The notes: generated from the sequence alone by a model not told the origin. A stretch of 64,000 nt of DNA from Bacillus cabrialesii (GCF_004124315.2 NZ_CP096889.1:3641001-3705000); one strand, 5' to 3'; counted from the first letter of the stretch, positions 14,322 through 23,510 are shown. Numbers and translations are program-made.

Positions 14322-17076
14322 AGAAATTCTCATCCACGTTGAACAAATGGAAGATGGATCATTTACACTCTCAGCCTTTGATGAGAATGAGCAGCCTCTC
14401 CCCTACAGCCATATGAAAAAGCATTTATTTCAATGGCACGAATCCTCATTTTACGGAACCTTTCTTGAGGATGTCAGCTTCATCGGGACAACCGCTGTTT
14501 TGCTTTCTCCATGGATGACTGTAGAGCTTCTCGGCAAAAACTCGTTCAACTCATTCAGCTCCGTTCAGCTTACAGAAGAAACGGAGCCGCTGATTGAAGC
14601 GGCTTCGACCATCTATGAATTTATCGCAGACGGCGATTTTCTGCCTGATTATGAAGCATGGACGAACGGTGTTTTTCGCTGGAAGGACCGCGACCATATA
14701 CTGGAAGGCTTTACTGCGGATTGGTTTTCCGCTGCCGTGCAGGATTATATCCAATACGACGATGACCTGCGGGAGAAATGGGAACACATCAAGGAAAAAT
14801 CGCCTGCGGTCACGACATTCCGCGGACATTTTCTCGATGAAGAGGATTTTCTCGAAGGGATCGGCTGGATTGATAATCAATCTCCGTTTACAGTCGGCCT
14901 GCGCTTAAATGAGCCGGATTTTGACGGAGACGATTGGAAAATCGAAATGTTTCTACGCGATAAAAAGAGCGGCGCTGTAGAATTCTTTGACGGGCTGAAG
15001 AGCCTTAAAAAATCGTGGCAGGCGCACAGCGATAAAATCGCGCGTGAGCAGGACCGTTTTCACAGAACGGTGCCGTGGCTGTCATTTGATTCCGGAACAA
15101 CGCTGATCTCAGAGGAAGAAGCCTGGATCTTCCTGTCAGAAGCGAGTGAAATGCTTGTCGATATGGGCGTTGAAATTCTACTGCCGTCCTGGTGGCAGAT
15201 TGTCAGAGAAAGCAATATGATGCTGAAGGCAAAGGTGTCATCCTCCCCGCGCGGCGAATCATTTGTCGGCATGAATGCGCTGCTTGATTTCAACTGGCGG
15301 TTTGCGACAAATGGAATAGAGCTGACTGAGGCTGAATTTAATGAGCTGGTCGCCAGCAACAGGCGCCTCGTGAATATCCGCGGGCAATGGGTAAAAATTG
15401 ATCCGCAGTTTATCAAACAGATGAAACGGCTGATGGAAAAAGCGGAATCGGAAGGACTCCACATGTCTGATATTTTGGCGCGCGAACTAATGGACCAGGG
15501 GGAAGGCGGGTTTGAGGATGCAGATCTGATCGATACATCAGCTTTTGCCGGCATTCAATTTGATCTGTCCAAACAGCTCAGGTCACTGATTCGGAAGCTT
15601 ACGGCCGCGGAAAATCTGCCGGAGCACGAAGTCAGCCCTTCTTTCCAAGGAACGCTCCGCCCCTATCAGAAATACGGCATGAACTGGCTGCTGTTTCTGC
15701 GTGAAAGCGGTTTTGGCGCCTGTCTGGCTGATGATATGGGTCTTGGAAAAACGATTCAAATGATCGCTTATTTCCTGCACGTGAAGGAAAGCGGCCGGCA
15801 AAAAACGCCGAATTTGATTATCGCGCCGACATCCGTACTCGGCAACTGGCAGCGGGAGCTTCAAACCTTTGCTCCTGAGCTTTCTGTCGCGCTGCATTAT
15901 GGGCCGCGCCGTCCAAAGGATGATGATTTCACAGCGCATTACGAAAACGCAGACGTGGTGCTCACTTCATACGGATTGTCGCATGCCGATTCGGAAGAGC
16001 TGTCTTCTGTGACATGGAGCACGATCTGCCTCGATGAAGCGCAAAATATTAAAAACGCGCATACGAAGCAATCACGCGCAATCAGAAAGCTGAAAGGACT
16101 TCACCATATCGCGCTGAGCGGGACGCCGATGGAAAACCGTTTGACTGAGCTGTGGTCGATTTTTGACTTCATGAATAAAGGCTACCTCGGCAGTTTGACG
16201 GGCTTCCACAAACGCTATGTGCTGCCGATCGAGAAAGACCGGGACGAAAAGAGAATCGGACAGCTTCAGCAGTTAATCCGGCCGTTCCTTCTGCGGCGGA
16301 CGAAACGGGATGAGGAGGTCGCACTGAATCTTCCTGAGAAGCTGGAAGAAAAAGAATTTATCCCGCTGTCAGCCGAACAGGCGTCACTTTATGAGCAGCT
16401 TGTCAAAGACACGTTTGACCATATGACATCACTGACCGGCATGCAGCGAAAAGCGCTGATTCTCAGCATGCTCGGACGGCTCAAGCAAATATGCGATCAT
16501 CCCGCGCTCTATTTAAAAGAGGAGCAAACCGAGCTGCTGGCCGGCAGATCAGTCAAGCTCGAAAAATTGCTGGAGCTCATGACAGCGATCCGCGCCCAAA
16601 ACGAAAGCTGCCTCATTTTCACGCAATACATTCAGATGGGGAACATGATGAAGCGGCTGCTTGAAAAAACGTTCGGTGAACCTGTGCAGTTTTTAAACGG
16701 GAGTCTCTCCAAGCAAGAGCGGGATTCACTCGTTGAGAAATTCCAGAAAAAAGAATACCCGACACTCATTCTTTCACTCAAAGCCGGAGGCACCGGACTT
16801 AATTTGACCGCCGCCAATCACGTCATCCATTATGACAGGTGGTGGAACCCGGCCGTTGAAAACCAGGCCACTGACCGGGCATATCGCATTGGCCAGGAGC
16901 GTTTTGTCCACGTTCATAAAATGATTACGACAGGAACAATCGAAGAAAAAATTGATGTCATGCTTGAATCGAAGCAAACCCTGAATGATCAAATTATCCA
17001 AAGTGAAAACTGGATTACCGAGCTTTCCACACAGGAACTCGAAGAATTGTTTACATTGAGCGCCTCAGCGCGATGA
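14308..17076 (+). CDS. ywqA: Snf2/Rad54-type DEAD/DEAH helicase YwqA
   Basis: The 922-residue protein has an N-terminal bacterial SNF2-associated domain (about 1-440) and a Snf2 ATPase core: motif I DDMGLGKTIQ near residue 475, motif II DEAQ (ICLDEAQNIKN), motif III ALSGTPMENR, and in the second lobe LSLKAGGTGLNLTAANHV and QATDRAYRIGQ. The start at 14308 follows AAGGAAAG by 7 bases, overlapping ywqB. Such ATPases translocate on double-stranded DNA and remodel protein-DNA complexes; the specific task here is unknown. All helicase motifs are intact. Confidence 0.95.
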   Translation: MASLKEILIHVEQMEDGSFTLSAFDENEQPLPYSHMKKHLFQWHESSFYGTFLEDVSFIGTTAVLLSPWMTVELLGKNSFNSFSSVQLTEETEPLIEAASTIYEFIADGDFLPDYEAWTNGVFRWKDRDHILEGFTADWFSAAVQDYIQYDDDLREKWEHIKEKSPAVTTFRGHFLDEEDFLEGIGWIDNQSPFTVGLRLNEPDFDGDDWKIEMFLRDKKSGAVEFFDGLKSLKKSWQAHSDKIAREQDRFHRTVPWLSFDSGTTLISEEEAWIFLSEASEMLVDMGVEILLPSWWQIVRESNMMLKAKVSSSPRGESFVGMNALLDFNWRFATNGIELTEAEFNELVASNRRLVNIRGQWVKIDPQFIKQMKRLMEKAESEGLHMSDILARELMDQGEGGFEDADLIDTSAFAGIQFDLSKQLRSLIRKLTAAENLPEHEVSPSFQGTLRPYQKYGMNWLLFLRESGFGACLADDMGLGKTIQMIAYFLHVKESGRQKTPNLIIAPTSVLGNWQRELQTFAPELSVALHYGPRRPKDDDFTAHYENADVVLTSYGLSHADSEELSSVTWSTICLDEAQNIKNAHTKQSRAIRKLKGLHHIALSGTPMENRLTELWSIFDFMNKGYLGSLTGFHKRYVLPIEKDRDEKRIGQLQQLIRPFLLRRTKRDEEVALNLPEKLEEKEFIPLSAEQASLYEQLVKDTFDHMTSLTGMQRKALILSMLGRLKQICDHPALYLKEEQTELLAGRSVKLEKLLELMTAIRAQNESCLIFTQYIQMGNMMKRLLEKTFGEPVQFLNGSLSKQERDSLVEKFQKKEYPTLILSLKAGGTGLNLTAANHVIHYDRWWNPAVENQATDRAYRIGQERFVHVHKMITTGTIEEKIDVMLESKQTLNDQIIQSENWITELSTQELEELFTLSASAR

Positions 17077-17086
17077 TGATAACTAT

Positions 17087-17122
17087 AAAAAAGCTGGCTC
17101 CTGAAAGAGCCAGCTTTTTTTC
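17087..17122 (+). terminator. Terminator of ywqBA
   Basis: AAGCTGGCTC and GAGCCAGCTT form a perfect stem with a CTGAAA loop and a T run. Confidence 0.93.
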
Positions 17123-17205
17123 CGTTCATAGCCGTCACGCCGAATGCCCAAAGAATCCGTTACGCCGGTTATCAACAGGATGCACTTTTGGTGCTGTATA
17201 TAAAC

Positions 17206-18063
17206 CTACAGCAAATTCTTAATCATATGTGCGACGCCGTGTTCGTCATTGGTCAAGGTTACAGCGTCGGCCATCGCTTTGATATCTTCCCGCGCATTGC
17301 CCATCGCTACCCCTTTTCCCGCAGACTCCAGCATTGATTTGTCATTTAAGCTGTCACCTACAGCCGCGGTTTCTTCGAGCGGAATATTCAGCCGTGCCGC
17401 AAGCCTCTCTAGCGCCTGCCCCTTTGAGGCCTTGCGGGCAGAAAGCTCAAAGTTGTGCTCAGCCGAACTGACAAGCGTCAAATCTTCATCATGCTCATAT
17501 CTGTTCCAGCCGGCCTCAAGCTTCTCTTTGAAGAAAGAAAAACCGAGAATATTATAAAAATCAATCGGCCGGTCAGACTCAAACAGCTCTTGATACGAGT
17601 CAATGTAAGCGAAGCCGGATTGGCTGTATTGCACCTCGGCCGCCTGCTTAAGGACGGGAAGATCCGCTTCCGGGTTCGCGCTTCTGAATCGGTCCAGTTC
17701 AATTTCAAGAAGCTCTCTGCCGTTTTGCGGCGTATAAATAGCTGAATCCGTGAATACCTCGTAGTAATAGTTTTCCGATTCAAGCCATGAGAGAATATCA
17801 TACGCCCGTTGTTTCTCAATGGTTTCTTGATGATAAAGCCTGCCGTCAGGATCGTGAATAACGGCGCCGTTTGCGCTGATGACCCATGTTTTCATCCCGA
17901 GCGGCTCAAAGATCGATTCCACGTCAAAATAAGCGCGCCCGGTTGACACTACTACTTCAATGCCGTCAAGCTGCGCCTGCCGCAGCGCGTTTTCATTTTC
18001 CAAGCTTACCTGATGCTTGCTGTTGAGTAAGGTTCCATCTAAGTCAATCGCAATTAATTTCAC
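17206..18063 (-). CDS. ywpJ: HAD-superfamily Cof-type sugar phosphatase YwpJ
   Basis: The 285-residue protein has HAD motif I IDLDGTLLNS (nucleophile Asp8, acid/base Asp10), motif II VVSTGR, and motif IV GDSLNDKSMLE near the C terminus, with a C2-type cap between, the Cof/YidA layout. It begins 5 bases after the glcR stop, so the two are cotranscribed. Enzymes of this class dephosphorylate phosphosugars; pairing with the DeoR-type sugar-phosphate sensor GlcR suggests a glucose 6-phosphate-like substrate. Confidence 0.9.
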   Translation of the reverse strand: MKLIAIDLDGTLLNSKHQVSLENENALRQAQLDGIEVVVSTGRAYFDVESIFEPLGMKTWVISANGAVIHDPDGRLYHQETIEKQRAYDILSWLESENYYYEVFTDSAIYTPQNGRELLEIELDRFRSANPEADLPVLKQAAEVQYSQSGFAYIDSYQELFESDRPIDFYNILGFSFFKEKLEAGWNRYEHDEDLTLVSSAEHNFELSARKASKGQALERLAARLNIPLEETAAVGDSLNDKSMLESAGKGVAMGNAREDIKAMADAVTLTNDEHGVAHMIKNLL

Positions 18064-18068
18064 GTTTG

Positions 18069-18845
18069 TCAGCCCTTTCCTTCATCCTGCTCTGTCACCA
18101 GAAGTTCCACCCCGTTACGGTCAAGTAAGTCACAAAACGCCTGATTCGGCAGCCTGTCTGTGATCAAGAGATCGATTTCACTCAGCTCCGCATACTGATA
18201 AAAACTGGTGCTTCCGAGTTTCGAATGATCCGCAAGCGCGATCACCTGCTTTGCCTGCTGAATCATTTTTCGCTTCACCATGCCATCTTCTTCATGCGCA
18301 ATTGTAATGCCATGCTCGGAAATGCCGACCACACCAATCAGCGCTTTATCGACGTGGTAGCTTGAGAGCTTTTCAATCACAGAGGCGCCGTACAGAAAGC
18401 GGTGCTCCTTTTCCAGCTTGCCTCCGAGCAGATAGATTTCAATTCCCTCTTTATCGGACAGCACTTCCGCGAGATTAATCGAGTTGGTAATCACCGTACA
18501 ATCATCTGCTGTCAAATGCTTTGCACATGCCTGAACGGTTGTGGAAGCGTCTAGAATCACCCGGTTACCATCATGAATAAGCGATGCGGCAAGCTTGCCG
18601 ATCTTGTTTTTTTCCTCAGACACTGTTTTCAGGCGGCCGGAGTAACTTTGAATTTTCTGATGCACAGTCGGCAAAATCGCACCGCCTCTTGTGCGGATGA
18701 TGGCATTCTGTTCTTCCAGCTTCACAAGGTCCCGTCTCGCTGTATCCCTTGATACCTGAAGGAGTGTACAGATCTGCTCCGTTGTAATTCGGTTATGCTG
18801 TTTTAAAAAATCTAAAATCGCGACTAATCTTTCTTCTTGGTACAC
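18069..18845 (-). CDS. glcR: DeoR-family regulator GlcR (YwpI)
   Basis: The 258-residue protein has an N-terminal DeoR helix-turn-helix (RLVAILDFLKQHNRITTEQICTLLQVSRDTARRDLVKLEEQ) and a C-terminal sugar-phosphate-binding domain with VILDASTTVQACAKHL, ITNSINLAEVL and LLGGKL, all canonical positions for phosphosugar binding. It heads the glcR-ywpJ operon and shares it with a phosphatase, suggesting feedback control by a sugar phosphate. The upstream 225 bases are AT-rich and hold the ssbB terminator. Confidence 0.9.
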   Translation of the reverse strand: MYQEERLVAILDFLKQHNRITTEQICTLLQVSRDTARRDLVKLEEQNAIIRTRGGAILPTVHQKIQSYSGRLKTVSEEKNKIGKLAASLIHDGNRVILDASTTVQACAKHLTADDCTVITNSINLAEVLSDKEGIEIYLLGGKLEKEHRFLYGASVIEKLSSYHVDKALIGVVGISEHGITIAHEEDGMVKRKMIQQAKQVIALADHSKLGSTSFYQYAELSEIDLLITDRLPNQAFCDLLDRNGVELLVTEQDEGKG

Positions 18846-18969
18846 GCCCTCATTCCTTTTCTTTCTTTCATCTTTAAGTAATTATAAGTTTTAATTTAAT
18901 TCAATTCAACACTATTAAGTGTTTTTAAGTAAAAATGCATCATAAGAACCAATATATTCTAAATAATGC

Positions 18970-19002
18970 AAAAAGAAAGAACCAGCCTAGTCGACTGGTC
19001 AA
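18970..19002 (-). terminator. Terminator of ssbB
   Basis: On the minus strand GACCAG...CTGGTTC forms a short stem followed by TCTTTCTTTTT, about 70 bases after the ssbB stop. Confidence 0.6.
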
Positions 19003-19070
19003 TTTTGAGGGGGTGATGCGGAGATCCGAATAATCGTGAATGGATAAAAAACGGGAGGATCAGGGGAATG

Positions 19071-19412
19071 TCAATCGGCAGCTTTTTCCCGCGGTTTAGG
19101 GTCCATAAAACGAACAGTGTCAGCCAGCACTTCCGTTACAAAGACGTTAACGCCTTCTGCGTTTTCATAGCTTCGTGTCTGAATCCGTCCGCTTACACCG
19201 ACGAGAGAACCTTTTTGGCAATACAGCGCCGTGTTCTCAGCTGTTTTTCTCCAAAGCGTGCAATTAACGTAATCGGCCTCGATTTCACCTGAAGCGTTTT
19301 TGAAGCTGCGGTTTACCGCGAGTGTAACGTGTGCGACTGCCGCACCGGCGGAAGTGTAGCGAAGCTCAGGATCTTTTGTAAGTCGTCCGACAAGCATGAC
19401 CTGATTGAACAT
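19071..19412 (-). CDS. ssbB: Competence single-stranded DNA-binding protein SsbB
   Basis: The 113-residue protein is one OB-fold SSB domain (MFNQVMLVGRLTKDPELRYT, then TLAVNRSFKN and VSGRIQTRSYEN) and lacks the long glycine-rich acidic tail of SsbA, ending in DPKPREKAAD. This is the short competence-specific paralogue that protects incoming DNA during transformation. A GGAGAGGAGG ribosome-binding site precedes the ATG. A TACAAT -10 and an AT-box-like motif lie upstream, consistent with the known ComK dependence of ssbB in B. subtilis. Confidence 0.93.
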   Translation of the reverse strand: MFNQVMLVGRLTKDPELRYTSAGAAVAHVTLAVNRSFKNASGEIEADYVNCTLWRKTAENTALYCQKGSLVGVSGRIQTRSYENAEGVNVFVTEVLADTVRFMDPKPREKAAD

Positions 19413-19477
19413 GCGATTCCTCCTCTCCTTGCGGTTATATGTATTGTAGATGATGCAATGAGAAAAGAAAAACGCTT

Positions 19478-19490
19478 AAAAATGGCTTTC
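19478..19490 (-). promoter_or_regulatory. Possible ComK AT-box upstream of ssbB
   Basis: On the minus strand GAAA-GCCAT-TTTT matches 7 of 8 fixed positions of the ComK half-box AAAA-N5-TTTT. It overlaps the ywpG stop and lies about 70 bases upstream of ssbB. A clear second box was not identified, so this is tentative. Confidence 0.35.
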
Positions 19491-19872
19491 AGCCTCTGTT
19501 TATATCTTTCGTTTTCATTTTTCCTTCAGCTAAAAACATCTTTTGTTTTTTCCCTTTAAAGAAATATGTACTTTTTAAAAACCGGAAAAAGATTTGCTTT
19601 GTCAGCCAATTTTGCGTATTCATACACACATAGGAAGAACCATCCCATGCAAACCACTGAAAGCTCAGTTTTTTCTCCGGCATTGACAGCTTGATTTTAT
19701 ACTGCTCCATGCCATCTTGTGTTTCGTATAAAAAACTTATCCTTCCTTTTTTGTTCAGATGGACCTCAAACACTTCTTTACGGCTTAACATATATGTTAC
19801 TTCCTTTTGAATCAAGCAGTTTTCAGAAGGAGTGCCGTCAATATAAATTTCTTTTAAACGAAATTGATTCAT
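19489..19872 (-). CDS. ywpG: Protein of unknown function YwpG
   Basis: The 127-residue basic protein begins MNQFRLKEIYIDGTPSENCL and consists mostly of predicted beta strands with aromatic residues (LSFQWFAWDGSSYVCMN). It matches the expected size and position of B. subtilis YwpG, directly upstream of ssbB. A GGAGAGATG ribosome-binding site lies 4 bases before the ATG. No catalytic or membrane motif is visible; the function is unknown. The short gap to ssbB would allow partial cotranscription. Confidence 0.85.
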   Translation of the reverse strand: MNQFRLKEIYIDGTPSENCLIQKEVTYMLSRKEVFEVHLNKKGRISFLYETQDGMEQYKIKLSMPEKKLSFQWFAWDGSSYVCMNTQNWLTKQIFFRFLKSTYFFKGKKQKMFLAEGKMKTKDINRG

Positions 19873-20048
19873 ACCACATCTCTCCGTAATCCATAGTCAG
19901 TTACAGTATAATGAAAAAATAGAAATTATTAAATCTTTTGTCAACACAAAATGATTTATCCACGGCAGTGCAGTATTTTTGCCCCTAAAACGTTTATGTT
20001 ATAATGAAAGGCAAGAAATCTTTGGAAGTAATCGGGGTGAGAAAAGAA

Positions 20049-20459
20049 ATGAAAACCTTTAAACTGGTTGACCTGAATGTGGAACGAGTGGACAAGGAAG
20101 AAAAATCAATTGAACGGTTTCCCCTTATTGACGGACTGATTATAAATAAAGAAGACGGTGAAAATCACTGGCTGATTGAAGCGCTTGTAGCGAAAGAGCA
20201 CCTGTCTTTTTTTGAACAGCTTCAAAACAGCCAAACGGAAGCCAAAGTATTTGTAACGATCACGAAAAAAAGCAATCGCCCCGCCCAACTGACAGCGGCA
20301 GTGAAAAACATCGTCAAGCTGGAAGAAAGCATACAGGTTTTACTCTACGGACAAATGGTCACAAGAAAGCAGCAAGGCACTGAAACCATTCTAGAGTCCC
20401 TTGTAAAAGAGGGCTATACAGGAACAAAACTGATTGAGGCGTTTAAGCAAAACATATAA
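20049..20459 (+). CDS. ywpF: YwpF-like protein
   Basis: The 136-residue soluble protein starts MKTFKLVDLNVERVDKEEKS and resembles the YwpF family of Bacillus proteins without known function. The ATG at 20049 follows GGGGTGAG by 8 bases; the in-frame ATG at 20004 lacks a site. It is followed by a short perfect palindrome and then the beta-lactamase gene on the same strand, so some read-through into it is possible. Confidence 0.85.
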   Translation: MKTFKLVDLNVERVDKEEKSIERFPLIDGLIINKEDGENHWLIEALVAKEHLSFFEQLQNSQTEAKVFVTITKKSNRPAQLTAAVKNIVKLEESIQVLLYGQMVTRKQQGTETILESLVKEGYTGTKLIEAFKQNI

Positions 20460-20464
20460 AAAAT

Positions 20465-20484
20465 GAGAGGGACATGTCCCCTCT
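20465..20484. repeat. Palindrome GGGACATGTCCC between ywpF and the beta-lactamase gene
   Basis: The 12-bp perfect palindrome GGGACATGTCCC (extended by GAGA/CTC flanks) lies 6 bases after the ywpF stop and about 12 bases before the beta-lactamase ribosome-binding site. There is no T run, so it may be an operator or RNA hairpin rather than a terminator. Confidence 0.5.
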
Positions 20485-20505
20485 TCAGATGCTGAGGTGA
20501 AGTTA

Positions 20506-21309
20506 TTGAGCAAGCGAAAGATGCAAGCGGTCTTTTTATCACTTATCGGAGCGGCTCTCCTCATGACATCAAGTTTACAGACACCTGCAGAAGCTGAAGC
20601 TGCAGAAAAAAACGTAAATACGAAAAAGCTTAAGGCTGATGAGTTTGTCACAGATCACGACGGCACTTTTATATTGCGGGATCTAAAAAACGAAAAAACA
20701 TTCGTCTACAACGGCAAGCGCGCAAAACAAAGATTTGCGCCGCAGTCGACGTTTAAAGTTCCTAATGCGCTTATCGGATTACAAACAGGCGCTGTTACAG
20801 ATGAATATGACATTAAATACTGGGACGGCATGAAACGGGAACTCGACGTTTGGAATCAAGACCACACGCTTGGCTCTGCCATGAGATACTCCGTTGTTTG
20901 GTATTACCAAGCAATGGCCCGTGACATCGGAGAAAAGCGAATGAAGGAATGGGTTGAAAAAATAGGTTACGGCAACCAAGACATCAGCGGCGGTATTGAT
21001 CAATTCTGGCTAAGCAGCACTCTCAAAATTTCTCCGTTAGAACAAACCGATTTTATGGAATCGTTATATAAAGAAAAACTCCCATTTGATAAAAGCGTCA
21101 TGAAGACGGTAAAACGAATGATGATTCAAGAAGATGAAGATCACTATACGCTTTATGGGAAAACTGGTTCTGGCTCAGGTATCGGCTGGTATGCAGGCTT
21201 CGTCAAAACCGAGCACGGTGCGTACAGTTTCGTGACAAACATTGACGGAACCGGAACAGAAGCGAAAAGCATCACAATGGACATGTTGAAGAAGTATGTT
21301 CTGCATTAA
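20506..21309 (+). CDS. Class D (OXA-type) beta-lactamase of the Bacillus YbxI/BSU type
   Basis: The 267-residue secreted enzyme has a signal peptide (MQAVFLSLIGAALLMTSSLQTPAEAEA) and every class D motif: catalytic STFK (PQSTFKVPNAL), SVV in YSVVWYYQ, YGN in KIGYGNQDISGG, the tryptophan region FWLSS, and KTG in YGKTGSGSG. I start at TTG 20506, 5 bases after GAGGTGA; a GTG at 20497 lies in that site. Gram-positive class D enzymes of B. subtilis, B. pumilus and B. atrophaeus are known; in 168 the homologue ybxI is elsewhere, so the position between ywpF and mscL is unusual. Confidence 0.93.
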   Translation: MSKRKMQAVFLSLIGAALLMTSSLQTPAEAEAAEKNVNTKKLKADEFVTDHDGTFILRDLKNEKTFVYNGKRAKQRFAPQSTFKVPNALIGLQTGAVTDEYDIKYWDGMKRELDVWNQDHTLGSAMRYSVVWYYQAMARDIGEKRMKEWVEKIGYGNQDISGGIDQFWLSSTLKISPLEQTDFMESLYKEKLPFDKSVMKTVKRMMIQEDEDHYTLYGKTGSGSGIGWYAGFVKTEHGAYSFVTNIDGTGTEAKSITMDMLKKYVLH

Positions 21310-21344
21310 AAAAAGACCGCCGTTTCAGAACGGCGGTTTTCTTT
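21308..21344. terminator. Bidirectional terminator between beta-lactamase gene and mscL
   Basis: ACCGCCGTT and AACGGCGGT pair around TCAG, with A and T runs on both sides, between convergent genes. Confidence 0.92.
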
Positions 21345-21735
21345 ATTCCGGCGACTTTGTTTGCTGCTTCAGCAGATCTCTGATTTCCTTCAGCAGCTCC
21401 TCTTGCGCATCCGGTGCTTCCTCCGCCGCCTCTTCTTCTGCTTCTTTTTTGCGCCTTAACCCATTTAAAGTCCGAATGGCGATAAAAATGGAGAACGATA
21501 TGATTAAGAAATTCACAATCGTCTGTATAAAGCTGCCATACTTCACTACAGCATCGCCAAACGTAAACGACAGGCCTGAAAAATCAAGCCCGCCCAGGAG
21601 CAAGCCCACCAAAGGCATAATAATATCATTGACCAGTGATGTGACGATCTTGCCGAATGCGCCGCCTATCACGACACCGATTGCGAGGTCAACGATGTTC
21701 CCGCGCATGGCAAAGGCCTTAAATTCTTTCCACAT
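21343..21735 (-). CDS. mscL: Large-conductance mechanosensitive channel MscL (YwpC)
   Basis: The 130-residue protein has the MscL architecture: N-terminal MWKEFKAFAMRGNIVDLAIGVVIGGAFGKIVTSLV (TM1, pore), a short loop, TM2 near residues 68-92 (FLIISFSIFIAIR) and a charged C-terminal helix. It opens under membrane tension to release osmolytes on hypo-osmotic shock. The ATG at 21735 follows GCAGGTGATT; the longer open frame to 21777 is not family-like. It ends at a terminator shared with the convergent beta-lactamase gene. Confidence 0.94.
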   Translation of the reverse strand: MWKEFKAFAMRGNIVDLAIGVVIGGAFGKIVTSLVNDIIMPLVGLLLGGLDFSGLSFTFGDAVVKYGSFIQTIVNFLIISFSIFIAIRTLNGLRRKKEAEEEAAEEAPDAQEELLKEIRDLLKQQTKSPE

Positions 21736-21807
21736 ACAATCACCTGCTTTTTCATGTTTTGAACGGAAAAAAGGCAAATGTGCCGCTGCCCACCTGCCTT
21801 TTTGTAT

Positions 21808-22233
21808 TTATTCTCCGAGAGCAAAAGTCAGTTCGACTTCGCAAACGACCTCGCCATCAACTGTGGCAACGCCTTTTCCGCGACCGATTGTGCCGCGCGC
21901 ACGAGTGATTTCAACCTCAAGATGAAGCTGGTCACCAGGCTTGACTTGTTTTTTAAACCGGCAATTATCAATGCCCGCAAAGAACGCCAGTCTGCCGCGG
22001 TTTTCTTCTTTAATCAGCATCGCAACAGCCCCGACTTGAGCAAGCGCTTCTACAATTAATACGCCGGGCATGACCGGATACTGAGGAAAATGTCCGTTAA
22101 AGAACTCTTCATTTGCAGTTACATTTTTATAGCCTTTTGCCCGTTTACCTTCTTCAACTTCCGTAATCCGGTCTACAAGCAAAAACGGATAACGGTGAGG
22201 AATAATTTCTTTAATTTGCTGAGTATCAAGCAT
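21808..22233 (-). CDS. fabZ: (3R)-hydroxyacyl-ACP dehydratase FabZ (YwpB)
   Basis: The 141-residue hot-dog-fold enzyme removes water from 3-hydroxyacyl-ACP in the fatty acid elongation cycle. It carries the IPHRYPFLLVDRI motif, the catalytic His in NGHFPQYPVMPGVLIVEALAQ and the catalytic Glu in the same helix. The ATG at 22233 has an AAGGAGATG ribosome-binding site; the upstream open frame has none. It is followed by mscL after 72 bases. Confidence 0.95.
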   Translation of the reverse strand: MLDTQQIKEIIPHRYPFLLVDRITEVEEGKRAKGYKNVTANEEFFNGHFPQYPVMPGVLIVEALAQVGAVAMLIKEENRGRLAFFAGIDNCRFKKQVKPGDQLHLEVEITRARGTIGRGKGVATVDGEVVCEVELTFALGE

Positions 22234-22424
22234 TCTCTTGACATCTCCTTCATCTGCATTAGTATGTATAGCAATCATCAAAGATCAAATCTGTACATCT
22301 GAAAAGTATATTATGAATTAATCTCTTTTTCAACCGCGATAAATTGTAACCAACTGTCAATGAGAGCCGTCAAAACTTATGATATGATAATTATAGATTT
22401 TACCAATAGCAAAGAGGTAGGAAA

Positions 22425-23489
22425 ATGATTTCGAAGTTTATTGAAAAAAGGATGCAAAACATGTTAGACGAGTGGTATTCCGCAATGAGCAAACGAAAAA
22501 TGAATCACGTTTGCACACTGAAAGAGAAAATTGACCAGCACCATCCGAAGATCAAAAAGAACACAAAACTTTGGATGCGTTATCAATTGTTTCAGGCCCG
22601 CCATCAGCTGCTTTTTGAAAACCAGAACGGACTTGATGCTATGTTCGATGATTTATACGATCTGGAAGACAAAATGGATGATGAATTGAAATATTATCTG
22701 TATTTTTTCTCAGGATTATACGAAATGGTAAAAACAGCTCCGAAACATGCAGTGAATCATTTTAAAAAAGCTGAACAGTATCTGGCCGCCATTCAAAACA
22801 CGTTTGAAGCCGCTGATTTATATTATCAAACCGCCGGCGCCTATTACTTGATGAAATCACCGCCGCTTTCCATCCAATACGTCAAAAAAGCATTAGACAT
22901 CTATTTGCATCAATTCGGCTATATAAAAAAGGTGATCACCTGCAAACTGTTGCTCGCCGTTAATTATATTGATCAAGAACGATATGAAAAAGCTGAACAG
23001 CTTTTCAAAGAAATCATCAGGAAAACCCAGCAATTAAATGACGAAAACCTGCTATGCCACGCTTATTATAACCTTGGCTTTTTAAAGGCGACCGAAAAGA
23101 AAGACCAGGAAGCGCTTCTTTACTTTAAAAAAGTGTTAAAGAATCAAGAATTTGAAACGAACTCTCCAGTCTCGTATCTGCACTGTGTGTATGAATCTGT
23201 CAGAGCGCTCTTTAAAACAGGAAAGATCACAGAAGCGAAAACCTTCCTGCAAAAAGGAAAAGAATTATCTGAAAAGGTAGACATTCAAACCATCTTTTTA
23301 AAATTAAAAACGCTTGAAGCGCTCTACACATCGGTTGAAGACCCCTATGATCAGCTGCTCGAATATGTGCTTGAATTAGAAAAAATTGAAGCGTGGGTCG
23401 ATTTAGAGGTGCTGTTAGAAGACATTACGGAATACTACAAAAAAAAGGACGATTTCGAAAAAGCCGCTTTTTTTATCATGCGCGGCTGA
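22425..23489 (+). CDS. rapD: Rap-family TPR protein RapD
   Basis: The 354-residue helical protein has the N-terminal three-helix bundle (WYSAMSKRKMNHVCTLKEKI) and C-terminal TPR repeats of the Rap family (for example ERYEKAEQLFKEII and EALLYFKKVL). Rap proteins dephosphorylate Spo0F-P or block response regulators such as ComA. No phr pheromone gene follows, as in B. subtilis rapD. An AGAGGTAGG ribosome-binding site precedes the ATG. It is convergent with flhP, with only 21 bases between them. Confidence 0.9.
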   Translation: MISKFIEKRMQNMLDEWYSAMSKRKMNHVCTLKEKIDQHHPKIKKNTKLWMRYQLFQARHQLLFENQNGLDAMFDDLYDLEDKMDDELKYYLYFFSGLYEMVKTAPKHAVNHFKKAEQYLAAIQNTFEAADLYYQTAGAYYLMKSPPLSIQYVKKALDIYLHQFGYIKKVITCKLLLAVNYIDQERYEKAEQLFKEIIRKTQQLNDENLLCHAYYNLGFLKATEKKDQEALLYFKKVLKNQEFETNSPVSYLHCVYESVRALFKTGKITEAKTFLQKGKELSEKVDIQTIFLKLKTLEALYTSVEDPYDQLLEYVLELEKIEAWVDLEVLLEDITEYYKKKDDFEKAAFFIMRG

Positions 23490-23510
23490 TTGAAAACGCC
23501 CATTTTCTTA

